From NCBI GenBank assembly GCA_000827265.1, contig KN834782.1, positions 565,696-591,356 of the forward strand: a DNA stretch of 25,661 nucleotides, written 5' to 3'. The DNA is from Collybiopsis luxurians FD-317 M1 (Eukaryota > Basidiomycota > Agaricomycetes > Agaricales > Omphalotaceae). Below are positions 9,701 through 19,470 of the stretch, piece after piece (the first letter of the stretch is position 1; each line of letters starts with the position of its first letter). Both the position numbers and the translations under genes were made by a program. The notes beneath the pieces are model-generated. The model saw nothing but the letters and a program-made list of their open reading frames with translations, was not told the DNA's origin and ran no database searches.

Positions 9701-12234
9701 TTGTCATATCCTCAGATGCAGAAACCACCCTGTTGCCATTAGGAGAAAAGGCAACTGATACAACTTCACTATCATGTCCGTGGAAGGGATCCCCTATTTG
9801 GGCCCCGGTATGGGCGTCCCACATCCTAATTGTCCCTTCTGAACAGCCAGAAACAATCCTAGTCCCATCAGGAGAGAAGGCAACTGATGTAATCGAATCA
9901 CTGTTGTGGCCCTGTGAGAGATGTCCTACTTGCGCACCAGTAATGGCATTCCAAATCCTTACATCCCTGGAACCAGAAACAATCCTAGTCCCATCAGGAG
10001 AGAAAGCAACACTTGTTGGCCAGGATGAGAGTTCAATACAAGTAGAGTTGTCAAAGTCCCATGTTCTTGCTTTCTGTACAAAGTCCAATGTGTTTACAAG
10101 CCTTGGGATATACCTCCTCTTTGGTGACCAAAAAGGACAAATGCTCAGGTACAGATGAGGTGTTATATCATTCACTGAGCTTGCACCAAAAAGCCTTAAA
10201 AGCTTTTGCAAATCCCAAGCAGCTGCCCAAATACCATGCAGAGCGCTGTTTTTACTATCAGTGCCCTGTTTGAATTGAATAAGTAATTCAACAACTGGAG
10301 CCAAGTAATCCATACCTTTATAAATTCTAACAGTTCCCCACAAGTGTGCAATAATTTCAGTATGCTCATAGCTTCAATCCAGAAAACACCTCGTGTTTCA
10401 AGAAACTTCTCTGCCCTTTCGACAGTCTCACATCCAAGTTCACTTTGAAATAAGTGGTATCCCCAGAAAATACAAGAATATGCCAATGTTTCTCCAATTT
10501 TCTCTGCCACTAGTTCATTGAAATTTGGAACCTCAGTATCACAGATGAATGAAGAAGGTAGATTGCAGATATTGAATTTAAGTTGCTTGTGCAGAATTGA
10601 CAAGCAAGAATCTGCCAACATTGAATGGCACCTTAATTTCTCATATGATCTTCCTTGTTTCTCATTGTATTCATACTTTTCAATAAACTCTGGAAATGAT
10701 GCATGAAAAGTGTACACAAAGTGATCCTTGTTGGAAATGTAAAAAACAGCTTGCAAGCTGTTTAACAGGTTTCTAACAAGTTCTTCATCCAAAGTTAACA
10801 GCTTTGCCAAGGTGCTACATGTTACTGGTTGGCCCAAAGATATTACCGCATGAATGATCTTCCAGTAATCCTCGAACTCCTCATCCTCCAGTTCATCTCT
10901 CACAATGCTTCTTTTAACAATGCTGATATACAAATTTGTCAGAGCTTGTGGACTTTTTTGTCCTATTAATGAGCCCAAAAATCTTCGTCTTTTGTGTGCT
11001 TTACTCTCCGGATAATTGACATATTTTGCCACAGTGGCTGCATAAATGAAGAGTTGGCCAGATATACTTGTAAGCTTTGTCAATTCTTCCACAGAAGGCT
11101 CCACACTTTGCAGTGTAGTCTGCAAATATTTGTATATATCTTTCTCTACTGCATTCTTATCCACATTATGAAGGACAAACTCTTTGATCATAGAAACTTG
11201 TTGCACTATATCATTGTCTACCATTAGGGTTTGAATGGCCTGTTCTGGTCTGCTAGTGAAAAGAAACTTCAATCTTGGCATCTTGTTACTCTGGATAGCA
11301 GGTATGAGAGCCTTGATAGTCTCTGATACATCATCACATTCATCCAGTGCATCCAGAACAAACACTGGTGTATATGATTGCATTTCCCTGGTTTGGATAG
11401 AGGCCACCCAGGGATTAACAAGGAGTGCCAAAACTTGAACATGAGGACTCTTTGTGACAATATCTGGGTCCTCAACTAACAATTTTCCAAGATGGCCATT
11501 AAATTCCAGGGAGTATTGGGCTAACTGATATGCCAGTGTAGGAATTATGAACCTATAATCCCTGCACTCTGGAATCTGTCTAGAGCAGAAGAAAGATCCA
11601 GCGAGGCAGTTTTTTTCTTGCAAAATCAAGCACATGGACTTTGCAATAGTGCTTTTCCCAGTTCCAGCCATACCACAGATCCAGTAGCCTGAGGAGCCAT
11701 GAGGATCACATGCCCAGTCCTCAATTTCAACCAAAATTTGGACTCGAGTTCCTTCAATGCAAGGATTACGCCTCTGCTGAGCACCAAGTTCATAGTCGTG
11801 AAGTGCTTGCACCGAATAATACTTTTTGAATGACTCTCCCTTCCACATGTTGTCAGATGGTTTACGCTGTGATTTTTGTTGCTCCCAGCTTACCTTATAC
11901 TGGTTATTTTGAACAAATGTGAACTCTCCATCATTAATATTGAAATGGTGTGCTTGTGCAAAAAATCCTCCTGGACTTAGTCCAGGCGAAGCAGATGATT
12001 CAATTATTTGACCTTGAGTGGTTACATTCTCATGGGTCATGTTCTCCGTTGCTGTAAAATGACTGCAGTTCAACATTCCTGTACTATGATTTGCTCACAA
12101 GCTATCTTACCCGGAATATTAGCATTGGTGGGACCAACATCTTCTCCAGTGGAGGAAGAACCCGGTAGTTCAGGACTCTGATTCCTCGACTGAGCAAATG
12201 CTTTCTGGAAGGTCTGGATATGTTCCTGGAACAT
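6733..12234 (-). CDS. NACHT-WD40 (NWD) STAND/NLR-like receptor, copy 2, full length
   Basis: Exons: 12234-12111, 12051-10316, 10265-7070, 7006-6983 and 6932-6733. Together they give 5280 nt, 1759 aa and no internal stop. Order: a short N-terminal region of unknown function (residues 1-130), containing FFAQAHHFNINDGEFTFVQ; NACHT with Walker A GMAGTGKST (about 168-176), Walker B VFVLDALDE (about 271-279) and LFTSR (about 304-309); a helical region to about 700; 23 WD40 repeats (about 705-1685); then a tail rich in Trp and Tyr (SSDGWIYFPP, IVWIPPQYRRNLW, YTKLDFDKCVYGENWAQC) typical of basidiomycete WD40 proteins. Introns are 59, 50, 63 and 50 nt. The 50-nt intron 2 hides the NACHT-WD40 join, which otherwise looks like two genes. 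Family role: the repeats bind a non-self or damage cue and the NACHT oligomerises. The ligand is unknown. The 24-nt exon 4 is the least certain part. Confidence 0.9.
7070..10013 (-). repeat. WD40 repeat array, 23 units of about 128 nt
   Basis: The unit reads SVAFSPDGTR(V/I)ASAS-D-TI(R/K)IWDATTGAQVGDPL-GH with a period of about 42-43 codons. Repeats 7-11 and 14-23 are close to canonical and very similar to each other. Repeats 4-6, 12, 13 and 16 are degenerate (for example HICDTT, IEICDT, GIWQATAG). Repeat 15 carries a two-residue insertion (VLEDP). Twenty-three units would make about three seven-bladed propellers. Confidence 0.9.
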
Positions 12235-12545
12235 TGTTAACTATAACAGGCTGGTCTTCTCGTAGTGTATGAGTGGGTAAGATGATGGCGGTGAAGGAAA
12301 AGGATAGTATCAAGGCCCATATGATATTTATGCAACTTTTCGGCAGCTGTACAATAAGGTTCAATCGACAGCCTGAATCACAAATAAATCTGATTTGCTT
12401 TCAATTGAAATCCATAAACGATGCAGTCAGCCTCATTGTCAACGTGAGCCCCCTAACACCGCCAGTACCATTCTGGCGGTCGCACGACAATCAATTAACA
12501 ACTGAATTCAAATACATACATACAACATGGAATGCCGTAGTACAC
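12235..12545 (-). promoter_or_regulatory. Promoter region of NWD copy 2
   Basis: This is the diverged counterpart of 2407-2730. An ATAAATA motif (12331-12325 on the minus strand) sits about 91 bp before the ATG, in the same local context (tgatattta) as the TATAAATA of copy 1. Conservation of spaced blocks between two otherwise drifting upstream regions suggests function. Confidence 0.45.
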
Positions 12546-14930
12546 GGTACAAGGGTTGGAACTTTGACCGACAAAGTACCAAACTTCGTATGACAAGCCA
12601 TCCCCGCAGGTGATCAAGGGCATCCAAAGGATGCGCAAGGTTTGGCCTATGCCACATCAACTGATAAATATCGCTATTACTGTCATAGTCCGGCAAGTAT
12701 TATCGAGCTATACATGCGGTCATTTTCATCACCGAAGGATGCGGAGGGATTGGAAAGCGGAAAACAAGAAATTCAATGGAGGTCCAGGACATTAGACAAC
12801 GGATGGTAGTAAACGTGCACATCATCGATGGTATTAGGACCGGAAATAGAGGATGGCTAAGAAACGAAAATAAGGGTGCCGAACCCACGTATGAGAGAGC
12901 AACAGGGGTCGACGAACTATGAGGGTTCAATCCATACATACTGAAGCATCATGGGGCGCAGCTGAATTGGCTTCTGCTTTGCTCGTTTCTTGCGCGCGCG
13001 TCCTAAAAGTAGAACGTCAAATCCTGCTCAAAGTATACAGTGAAAAGATTGACTACATGCATGATCATGAACCCTCGTCCTTGTCCATACCATCTCACTC
13101 CGCCTTGTACGTCAAGTTCCAACGTGAATCCTCGTTTTCGTACTCTGTCCATTTCACTGTGGTCCCAACGGATGCTACCTGGTGAGGCAGCCTAACGTGT
13201 GTCCAGCACTATGAGAAAGGTCAGAGCGCGGCGCCAAGTGCAGGCAACATGGATGAGTGACACCTTAAACCGTTTGAAGGCGATCAGGGAGAATCCGCGG
13301 GTGTTTGCTCGAGCAAAATTGACATTGACAGTAATACGGCTGTTCTTGGAGGGATTGTTCGTGCGACGTCTATACTGCAGTTACAGCTAGACAAAGGCGT
13401 GACTAGTAGCATATCGAGATAAGATCTATCGTAAGCCAAAGAGAATGGCGACATACCGAAACCCTGATTCTGAGATCAGAATGGATCCTGCCTATTCGCC
13501 ATTACCATCCTCTCCATTTTCGAATCCAGCTGAGTCCCTCGCCAAACCATCAGTCTCGGTGGAGATTTGACGAACCCTTGGTGGGTCTAAGGGTTGGAAA
13601 TCATATGCATGGAACGATGAACCAGCATAGCAGATAAATGAATGGATGGACGTGCCGTCGCAAGGAAATCGATGCTAATCGTGAAAGTTGAGAAGCCCTG
13701 ATTTTTGGTACGTGGAGTAGAACAGTCTTACTGCATCAAATGGAACGGCGAGTTGCGAGAGTAAAAATGGCGTTTCAAAGAAAAGCGAAGTTGAGATTAG
13801 AACATAGACCTGATACCCATCCTTAACGCCAATCCGTTGCTATGATGCATCCTCAGACTGACCAATTAGCCCTCTCGTGCTCCAAATCCCAAGGCAGAGA
13901 AATAATGTGGCAGATAGATTTCGAGCTGTAGACGTTCATGTTGTTCGCATACCAATCCAATCCCGGAACATCGGTCCGTCTATTTGGGACTCTCCGCAAT
14001 CTATCCGGAATCCCGGAATCACAGGATTAAAAACGGTCACGATCCGCCTGTGGTTGCGGTATCCCAGCGATTTTCACGCGTACGACCATCATAACGCGTA
14101 GTCTCTGGCTCCACGACTACTATAAAACTGGAATTCATACCAGCCGTTGCGCTCAATTGACAAAGGAAAGGGAGTGGTAGGTGGAAGACAAAAACACAAC
14201 GGACCCTCGTGTACGATGAATTTTCACAAATTAAGGGCTCGAAGGAAGAACCCGTACTGCACAGATATTGAATGATGGAATAGACGACCTCGTATTTGAC
14301 CCACAGTGATGGTAAACTCATAAACTCCTTCATCCCTCTCATCCATGGATCCTCTTGAATATTGACAGCGCGAATCAAAGCGTCCAGTGCCCTCTCTTCA
14401 GATTCTCCTTCCCCTTGTTCGAACTCGTTGATCGATCAAGGCCCCCAGCAGACTCGGTATCGCGCCGCGATCCATACGAATGAAGAGTTTAGCCAAATTA
14501 GCAGAAGACTGATTGATGCTTCATCTTCAAGTTCATGCTAATCTCATCGTTATGCGTATGTAGGACCATGCGGCTGGGCTCACTCAGAATCCGATGGTCA
14601 ATACACATTTGCAAAGAGGACGGCTTGATTTCGAACTCTCAGTTTTGTCTCATGGATGGTAGCGAGATCAAGTTAGTTGTATCGATCTGTAACCTCGAAG
14701 TATACGGTCATTCAGCTCTCAAGTCAGACTCTGTTAATTTTGGGGCATTCATCCGAATCATAACTAGCATGATTACACCTCGTACAGTAAATCGGAGGAA
14801 CTTTTCACTTAAATGTTATCTGCATTCATTGCCTCTGTTAGATGAATTCATTCCACAGTTGACCCCTTCACGCATACGTATTGGAAAATGGAAAACATCG
14901 ATTGTAAGGTAAATGTATTTCGGTGACTGA
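12546..14930. other. Gene-poor stretch; no intact gene recognised
   Basis: Frames on both strands are short. On the plus strand, 12919-13567 holds successive open pieces (ALLVSCARVLKVERQILLKV; MSDTLNRLKAIRENP; MATYRNPDSEIRMDPAYSP from 13445) that might be exons of one unrecognised gene, but I could not join them. The minus-strand piece at 14037-14450 is listed separately. No tRNA or array was seen. Confidence 0.35.
14037..14450 (-). pseudogene. Unrecognised, probably broken coding segment
   Basis: The minus strand reads EFEQGEGESEERALDALIRA, then VNIQEDPWMRGMKEF and LPSLWVKYEVVYSIIQYLC, which looks protein-like in composition. Just upstream, MDRGAIPSLLGALIDQ is open in another frame, so a frameshift or a missed intron separates them. 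Downstream, YDGRTRENRWDTATTGGS ends at a stop near 14037. I do not recognise the family. It could be gene debris like that near 5.8 kb. Confidence 0.25.
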
Positions 14931-14975
14931 CAAAGTTACTTGTCAATTTCAAAGTCCGCTAACTTGGCCTTACAA

Positions 14976-15003
14976 AAGTAACTTAAGTTAACTTAAGTTA
15001 CTT
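14976..15003. repeat. Perfect 28-bp palindrome
   Basis: The 28 bases from 14976 to 15003 equal their own reverse complement, built from AAGTAACTT, AAGTTAACTT and AAGTTACTT units overlapping head to head. It lies in the left subterminal region of the candidate transposon and is made of that element's own end motif. Confidence 0.95.
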
Positions 15004-15461
15004 AAGGTACTTCGTGCCGACAAAGTTACTTTGCATGAACAAAGTAACTTGTTGAACTTGCCAAAATATATTCTGCCAGGTACTAATCTTAATACTTTTT
15101 CTGCTCTAAAATGAACATATTGCAGTAACTAAAGTACTGTGTGTCTACTAGTGTGACAATATTATGATGATTTATTATTGCCACTACAGTAAATGATTTC
15201 ACAAAGTGTCATTGAGGCTGATTATTCTTTGACTGGCACTAGACACGGCTTAAGCTGAACTATTGTTGTGCCTATCACTCGGCACTCGCAGGGACTACTT
15301 TTATTATAGTCATTATAAAGCATAACAACATCAAATTTTGTATATATTAAGGTCTTTCAAAAGTGTTCTCTGTAATTCCGGCTAATTTTTGGCCAGGTAT
15401 CGTGCTATTACCGCTGAAATTTTCGATCTAAAAGGTAAATTAACGCTCACATTTCGTTAAA

Positions 15462-15494
15462 GTTAGCGGAGTTTGAAATTCAAACTCCGCTAAC
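15462..15494. repeat. Hairpin: 16-bp perfect arms with a 1-nt centre
   Basis: GTTAGCGGAGTTTGAA (15462-15477) is followed by one A and then its exact reverse complement (15479-15494). Two more base pairs extend the stem outward. The core CCGCTAACTT also occurs near the left end (14956-14965), so the sequence is shared within the element. Confidence 0.95.
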
Positions 15495-15918
15495 TTGTTA
15501 ACTTGTCGTCAACTCACCAATCCTGGCGCAGGTGCCAAAACTCAGTCCACGCAGTCACTACGCCAGGGAGTGACTATTATTATCAACATCAAGGCTTTAA
15601 ACTGTCCTGCATCTGGGTATGGCTGTAAGAAAGATCAGTTGTAATTTTTACAAATCGCTCGTACTTATACAAAATATTTGATTCAAACTGGGATATGGTA
15701 CAGGTACAACTGCCCAAGAAATTCCTTAGTTCAGGAAATATGGCCATGACTGTCCTGTACCTGTCCCCTATCATTGATACCCAAATTGGGATATAGTACA
15801 AGTACAGCGTCCACCTGAATGTTTATAAGCCCCAATGTTGTACCAGGCATACTGCATCTACAGTAGTTAGTGTGTATTTTATAATAGGCAATCATGTGGC
15901 TTATCTTATATCAGGTAT

Positions 15919-16340
15919 TTATATTGGCATAATCTCATTTGCTGATTTTGAAATCACAAACAGCAAAATATTCTGCAAAATGCAAAGGCTTTGAATAGCA
16001 ACTACAAATGACTTACTTGTGGGGGTATAAATGTGTTCCTTTTGTATGCTAGCTGCTGCTGCCATATAACGTACCCAAGGTTCCCATTTGGTCTTCACAG
16101 CAAGATAGAAGAGCAGTGTGTTACTGATTACTGGTGCTGCATTAGTAACAATTCCAGCTACCTCTTTAGAGTTGAGGGTTTTGCACTTTGCATTTACCAT
16201 GGGCAAGAAAGGCACCAAACAGAAGGCCATTGAAGAGAAACAAACCACCAGACTGGCTATAGCATTGGTATTTGGCCATGGGAACCCAGCAAATCGGTGC
16301 AAAAATCTTTGATTTTGTTGGCCTAGCCTTGTACATAACA
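15919..16340 (-). CDS. Unrecognised membrane-protein-like reading inside the candidate transposon
   Basis: The minus strand is open from about 16340 to the TAA at 15921-15919 but has no ATG before an internal Met. It reads WPNTNAIASLVVCFSSMAFC, then LVPFLPM, a polar KCKTLNSKEVAGIV, then NTLLFYLAVKTKWEPWVRYM. This suggests two hydrophobic helices about 35 residues apart. A good donor (ACA A|GTAAGT, near 16014) could splice it onward. It may be one exon of a larger gene or captured host sequence. I cannot name a family, and no known transposase motif is present. Confidence 0.35.
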
Positions 16341-16572
16341 GCTAATAGTGACATAAAATCAGTGATATATTATGTTCAGCTCATATTGAGCCTTTTTATT
16401 CGCCACTAAGAATCATAAAGCAAGTTCTTAGTGAAGTTCGAGTTAACGACATTTTGCCGAGTCTCGGCAAGGTACCGCTGTCAAGCGCGGGAAAAACAAG
16501 TTACTTGCACGTAACTTGTAAGTAACTTGATTGAATTGAAAAAGTAACTTGAAAAGTAACTTTGCTCACAGT

Positions 16573-16973
16573 CGTTCCAACTTTCAAGGTTAAAGATACA
16601 CAGAGCGAAAACACCAGTTGACGGCGTCAGGAAGGATAAAGGAGTATGATGAAAGAATAAGGATAAAGAAAGGGAGTCAAAGCTTGGAGTCGGTCACAGG
16701 ACAATTTCAAGCTGGCCGAGTTGAGAAGGAAAATTGGCGCTCGGCGCATCAATGTGCGGCTTCCGAGTTTGCCCAGTTGCCTTTTTTTAGATTCTCAGCC
16801 GCTTTGCCAGGTCGACTCGTACTTCGACCGCAGCCACCTCGAACTCAATAACTTACGAAGAGAACTGCAAATACAAAATGTTCAGCCAAACCTATAAAAT
16901 TTATATAGATGTATGCAAAGTAACTCTGTGTTTGGAACTGTTACAATCTCATTGTGATTCATGTCATATACAG
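16573..16973. repeat. Duplicated 3' flank of NWD copy 3
   Basis: This is the partner of 6282-6732. Similarity starts at gttccaactttcaaggt, only about 9 bp right of the inverted end of the candidate transposon, and runs into the terminal exon. Confidence 0.8.
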
Positions 16974-18609
16974 TTACTGATAGCATTGCGCCCAATTCTC
17001 GCAATAGACACAACTATCAAAATCAAGGTTGGTGTAGCCATCGGGAGAAATGATGCAGGTATTCTGTGACCGCCAAAGGTTGCGGTGGTACTGAGGAGGG
17101 ATCCAGACAATTCCTTCAGGGTATGGAGGGATGTAAATCCAACCATCAAATGACATTGTCCAAGGTTTGTGTACTAAGAAAAATCAGTTTGGAAAATATC
17201 AGAGAAATTCAGAAGCATAGACCTACGATTAAGTGCTTCCAGGGTGATTTCTGTCAAATTAGAAGAGGATGTAAATAATAAAATACTGTTATCATGGCCC
17301 TGCAGGGGGATTACCTTGGGCCCAAGTGGTGACATCCGAAATTCTGGTTGTGCCATAAGATTGAGAAGCAACCCTAGTCCCATTTGGAGAGAATGCAACT
17401 GAAAAGATGGTTTTATTATGACCCTGAAAGGGATCTCCTAGTTGTACACCAGTAGTGGCATCCCAAATTCTAATTATTTGATTGAAAGATGTAGAAGCAA
17501 TTTTGGTCCTATCAGGAGGGAAGGCAACCGATACAATTTCACTGTGATGGCCCTTCAAGGGATCTCCTACTTGTACACCAGTAGTGGCATCCCAAATTCT
17601 GACTGTCTTATCATCTGATACAGAAGCAATCTAAGTCCCATCAGGAGAGAAAGCAACTGAACAAACTTCATCTTTATGGCCCTGAAAGGGATCCCCTACC
17701 TGGACACCAGTAGTGGCATCCCAAATTCATCTCTAGATGCAGAAGCAACCCTTGTCCCATCAGGAGAAAAAAACAACTGAGGTGACCATGGAATTATGGC
17801 CCTGCAAGGGATCTCCAACCTGGGCACCAGTAGTGACATCCCAAATTCTGACTGTGCAGTCAGAAGATCCAGAAACAACCCTAGTCCCATTAGGAGAGAA
17901 ACCAACTGATGTGATATATAAACCATGGCCATTCAAGAGATCTCCCACTTGTGCACCAGTAGTGGCATCCCAAATTCTCACTGTCAAATCATTGGATGCA
18001 GAAGCAAACTTGGTCCCATCAGGAGAAAAAACAACTGATCTGACAAAATCATCATGGCCCTCCAAGGAATCTCCTATTTGGGAACAAGTGGTGACATCCG
18101 AGATTCTGACTGTGGAATCATTGGATACAGAAACAAACTTGGTCCCATCAGGAGAGAAAGCAACTGACATGACTTCATTATGATTCCACAAGAAATTTTC
18201 TACTTGGGCACCAGCGGTGGCCTGCCAAATTCCCATTATGGTATTATTAGATGCAGAAGCAACCTTGGTCCCATCGGGAGAGAAGGTAACTGATCTGGCT
18301 GCATAATCATGGCCCTGCAAAGGATCTTCTAGTACTTGGGCACCAATAGTGACATCCCAAACTCTGACTGTCCTGTCATCAGATGCAGAAGCAACCTTAG
18401 TTCCATCAGGAGAGAAGGCAACTGATGTGATCAAATCACTGTGACCATACAAGGGATCTCCTACACTGGCACCAGTGGTGGCATCCCAAATTTGAATTGT
18501 CATGTTGAGAGATCCAGATGCAATCATAGTTCCATCAGGAGAGAAGGCAAGTGATGTGGCCTGACTATTGTCCTGCAAGGAATTTCCTGCAGCTAATTCT
18601 GCACCAGTA
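16974..18609 (-). pseudogene. NWD copy 3: 5'-truncated WD40 pseudogene (repeats 13-23 plus C-terminal exons)
   Basis: Similarity to copy 2 begins abruptly at about 18609 inside repeat 13 (GAELAAGNSLQ against GAELAAGNSLE) and continues in register to the stop at 16976-16974. N-terminal, NACHT and first 12 repeats are absent. Lesions in order of reading: one extra T in a run at 17773-17767 (frameshift, TGA at 17762-17760), a 10-nt deletion at about 17729 that restores frame, and TAG at 17633-17631 in repeat 21. The C-terminal exons remain open and keep their introns (17314-17251, 64 nt; 17226-17174, 53 nt), ending FDGWIYIPPYPEG...NWAQCYQ. Special repeats are kept in place, including VLEDP in repeat 15 and GIWQATAG in repeat 16. 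It is a segmental duplication of copy 2 or of a close relative. Confidence 0.9.
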
Positions 18610-19470
18610 CTTTCAGTGTCCACTGCGCAGCCAGTTGGAAGGTGAGCTGGTGTGTTGGAATTTGTTCTGAATGTCAATCACAGTGGTATCTGAAATCTTA
18701 AGGCATTTAGCAGCAGAGGAAGGGAGATTTGTTGAACTACATAAGTATCCTATCAAGTAGTGTGAACAACTCGTATAATAAACTATAAACACCTGTTGAA
18801 CTATGTAAGTATCCTATCTGGATAGCGTTTACTATTACGCAGTCCTAAGGTATAAAAATATAGTCCACATCCCCGGAGTCACACGAAGAAGTGTGAAAGA
18901 CTGAGGGCTCAAAATCTATCTAGATCGTATAAATACTGTCCATAGCATACGGTTAATCCTTCGCCCTGAGCACCCATGAACCCGGAACAAGAATAAGGAT
19001 AAATAATAAAAGGATGTGAAGCAACAGATACTGCACCCCAGATTGATAACTGACTGAAAGTTCATGCAAGGAACATAGCTGCGCTGAGCCAGACTTCTTA
19101 CCCTCAGCTTTGACCTTCTATTCTCAACAAGGCTCACCAACTTGAATAGCACCAATAAGACAATTTTTTCTTGTGAATCATGCTGTACTCAAGACATTGG
19201 GTAGATGCAGTGTAAAGCAGTTGTTATTCAAAAAAACTTTGATGCATCTCAAGTGTGTCAGTCACTTTTGGTGACACCGACTCGTACATATTATAATGAG
19301 TTTTTGAGTTTTTGACCATGGGTGTGTGCAAACACAAATGATATAACTTGAGGCCATTGATTAAACAGCAGTCTTGGCAACAGCACACATTAAATTCATG
19401 CCATCACAAACAAGGTGTATTGGTATTAAGATATACTTGAGCGGATGACAGGAAAGTAAATGAAAGCTTA
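18610..19470. other. Spacer between NWD copy 3 and the P450 gene; no gene seen
   Basis: No conserved reading was found. An imperfect 24-bp direct repeat, GTTGAACTAyrTAAGTATCC plus TATC, occurs at 18731-18754 and 18795-18818, 64 bp apart. It lies just beyond the break in copy 3. Confidence 0.5.

Larger units (their letters stand above)
14931..16564. mobile_element. Candidate TIR DNA transposon (non-autonomous), about 1.63 kb
   Basis: The left end CAAAGTTACTTGTCAA (14931-14946) is the reverse complement of the right end TTGAAAAGTAACTTTG (16549-16564) with one mismatch. Both ends carry many copies of AAGTTACTT/AAGTAACTT in either orientation: at least four in 14934-15050 and about five in 16498-16563. 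Clustered subterminal copies of a short motif are typical of transposase-binding ends, as in hAT elements. The interior has strong palindromes (14976-15003; 15462-15494; 16454-16470) and repeats of GGGATATrGTACArGTACA (15689-15708; 15787-15806). No transposase frame is visible. I found no clear target-site duplication, so the exact ends and superfamily are open. Confidence 0.6.

Noticed and set aside
7264..10158. Plus-strand open frames across the WD40 array with recurring VPSGEKATD-like motifs
   Set aside because: They are antisense shadows of the repeated SVAFSPDGT codons and repeat only because the WD40 units repeat.
10196..10343. Two separate genes (a NACHT protein ending here and a WD40 protein starting here)
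   Set aside because: A 50-nt GT-AG intron (10315-10266) joins them in phase, and the equivalent intron exists in copy 1.
12900..12960. tRNA-like ggttcaatcc motif
   Set aside because: No acceptor or anticodon stem can be folded around it.
14931..16564. LTR retrotransposon or Helitron
   Set aside because: No long direct repeats, no polyprotein or helicase motifs; the ends are inverted.
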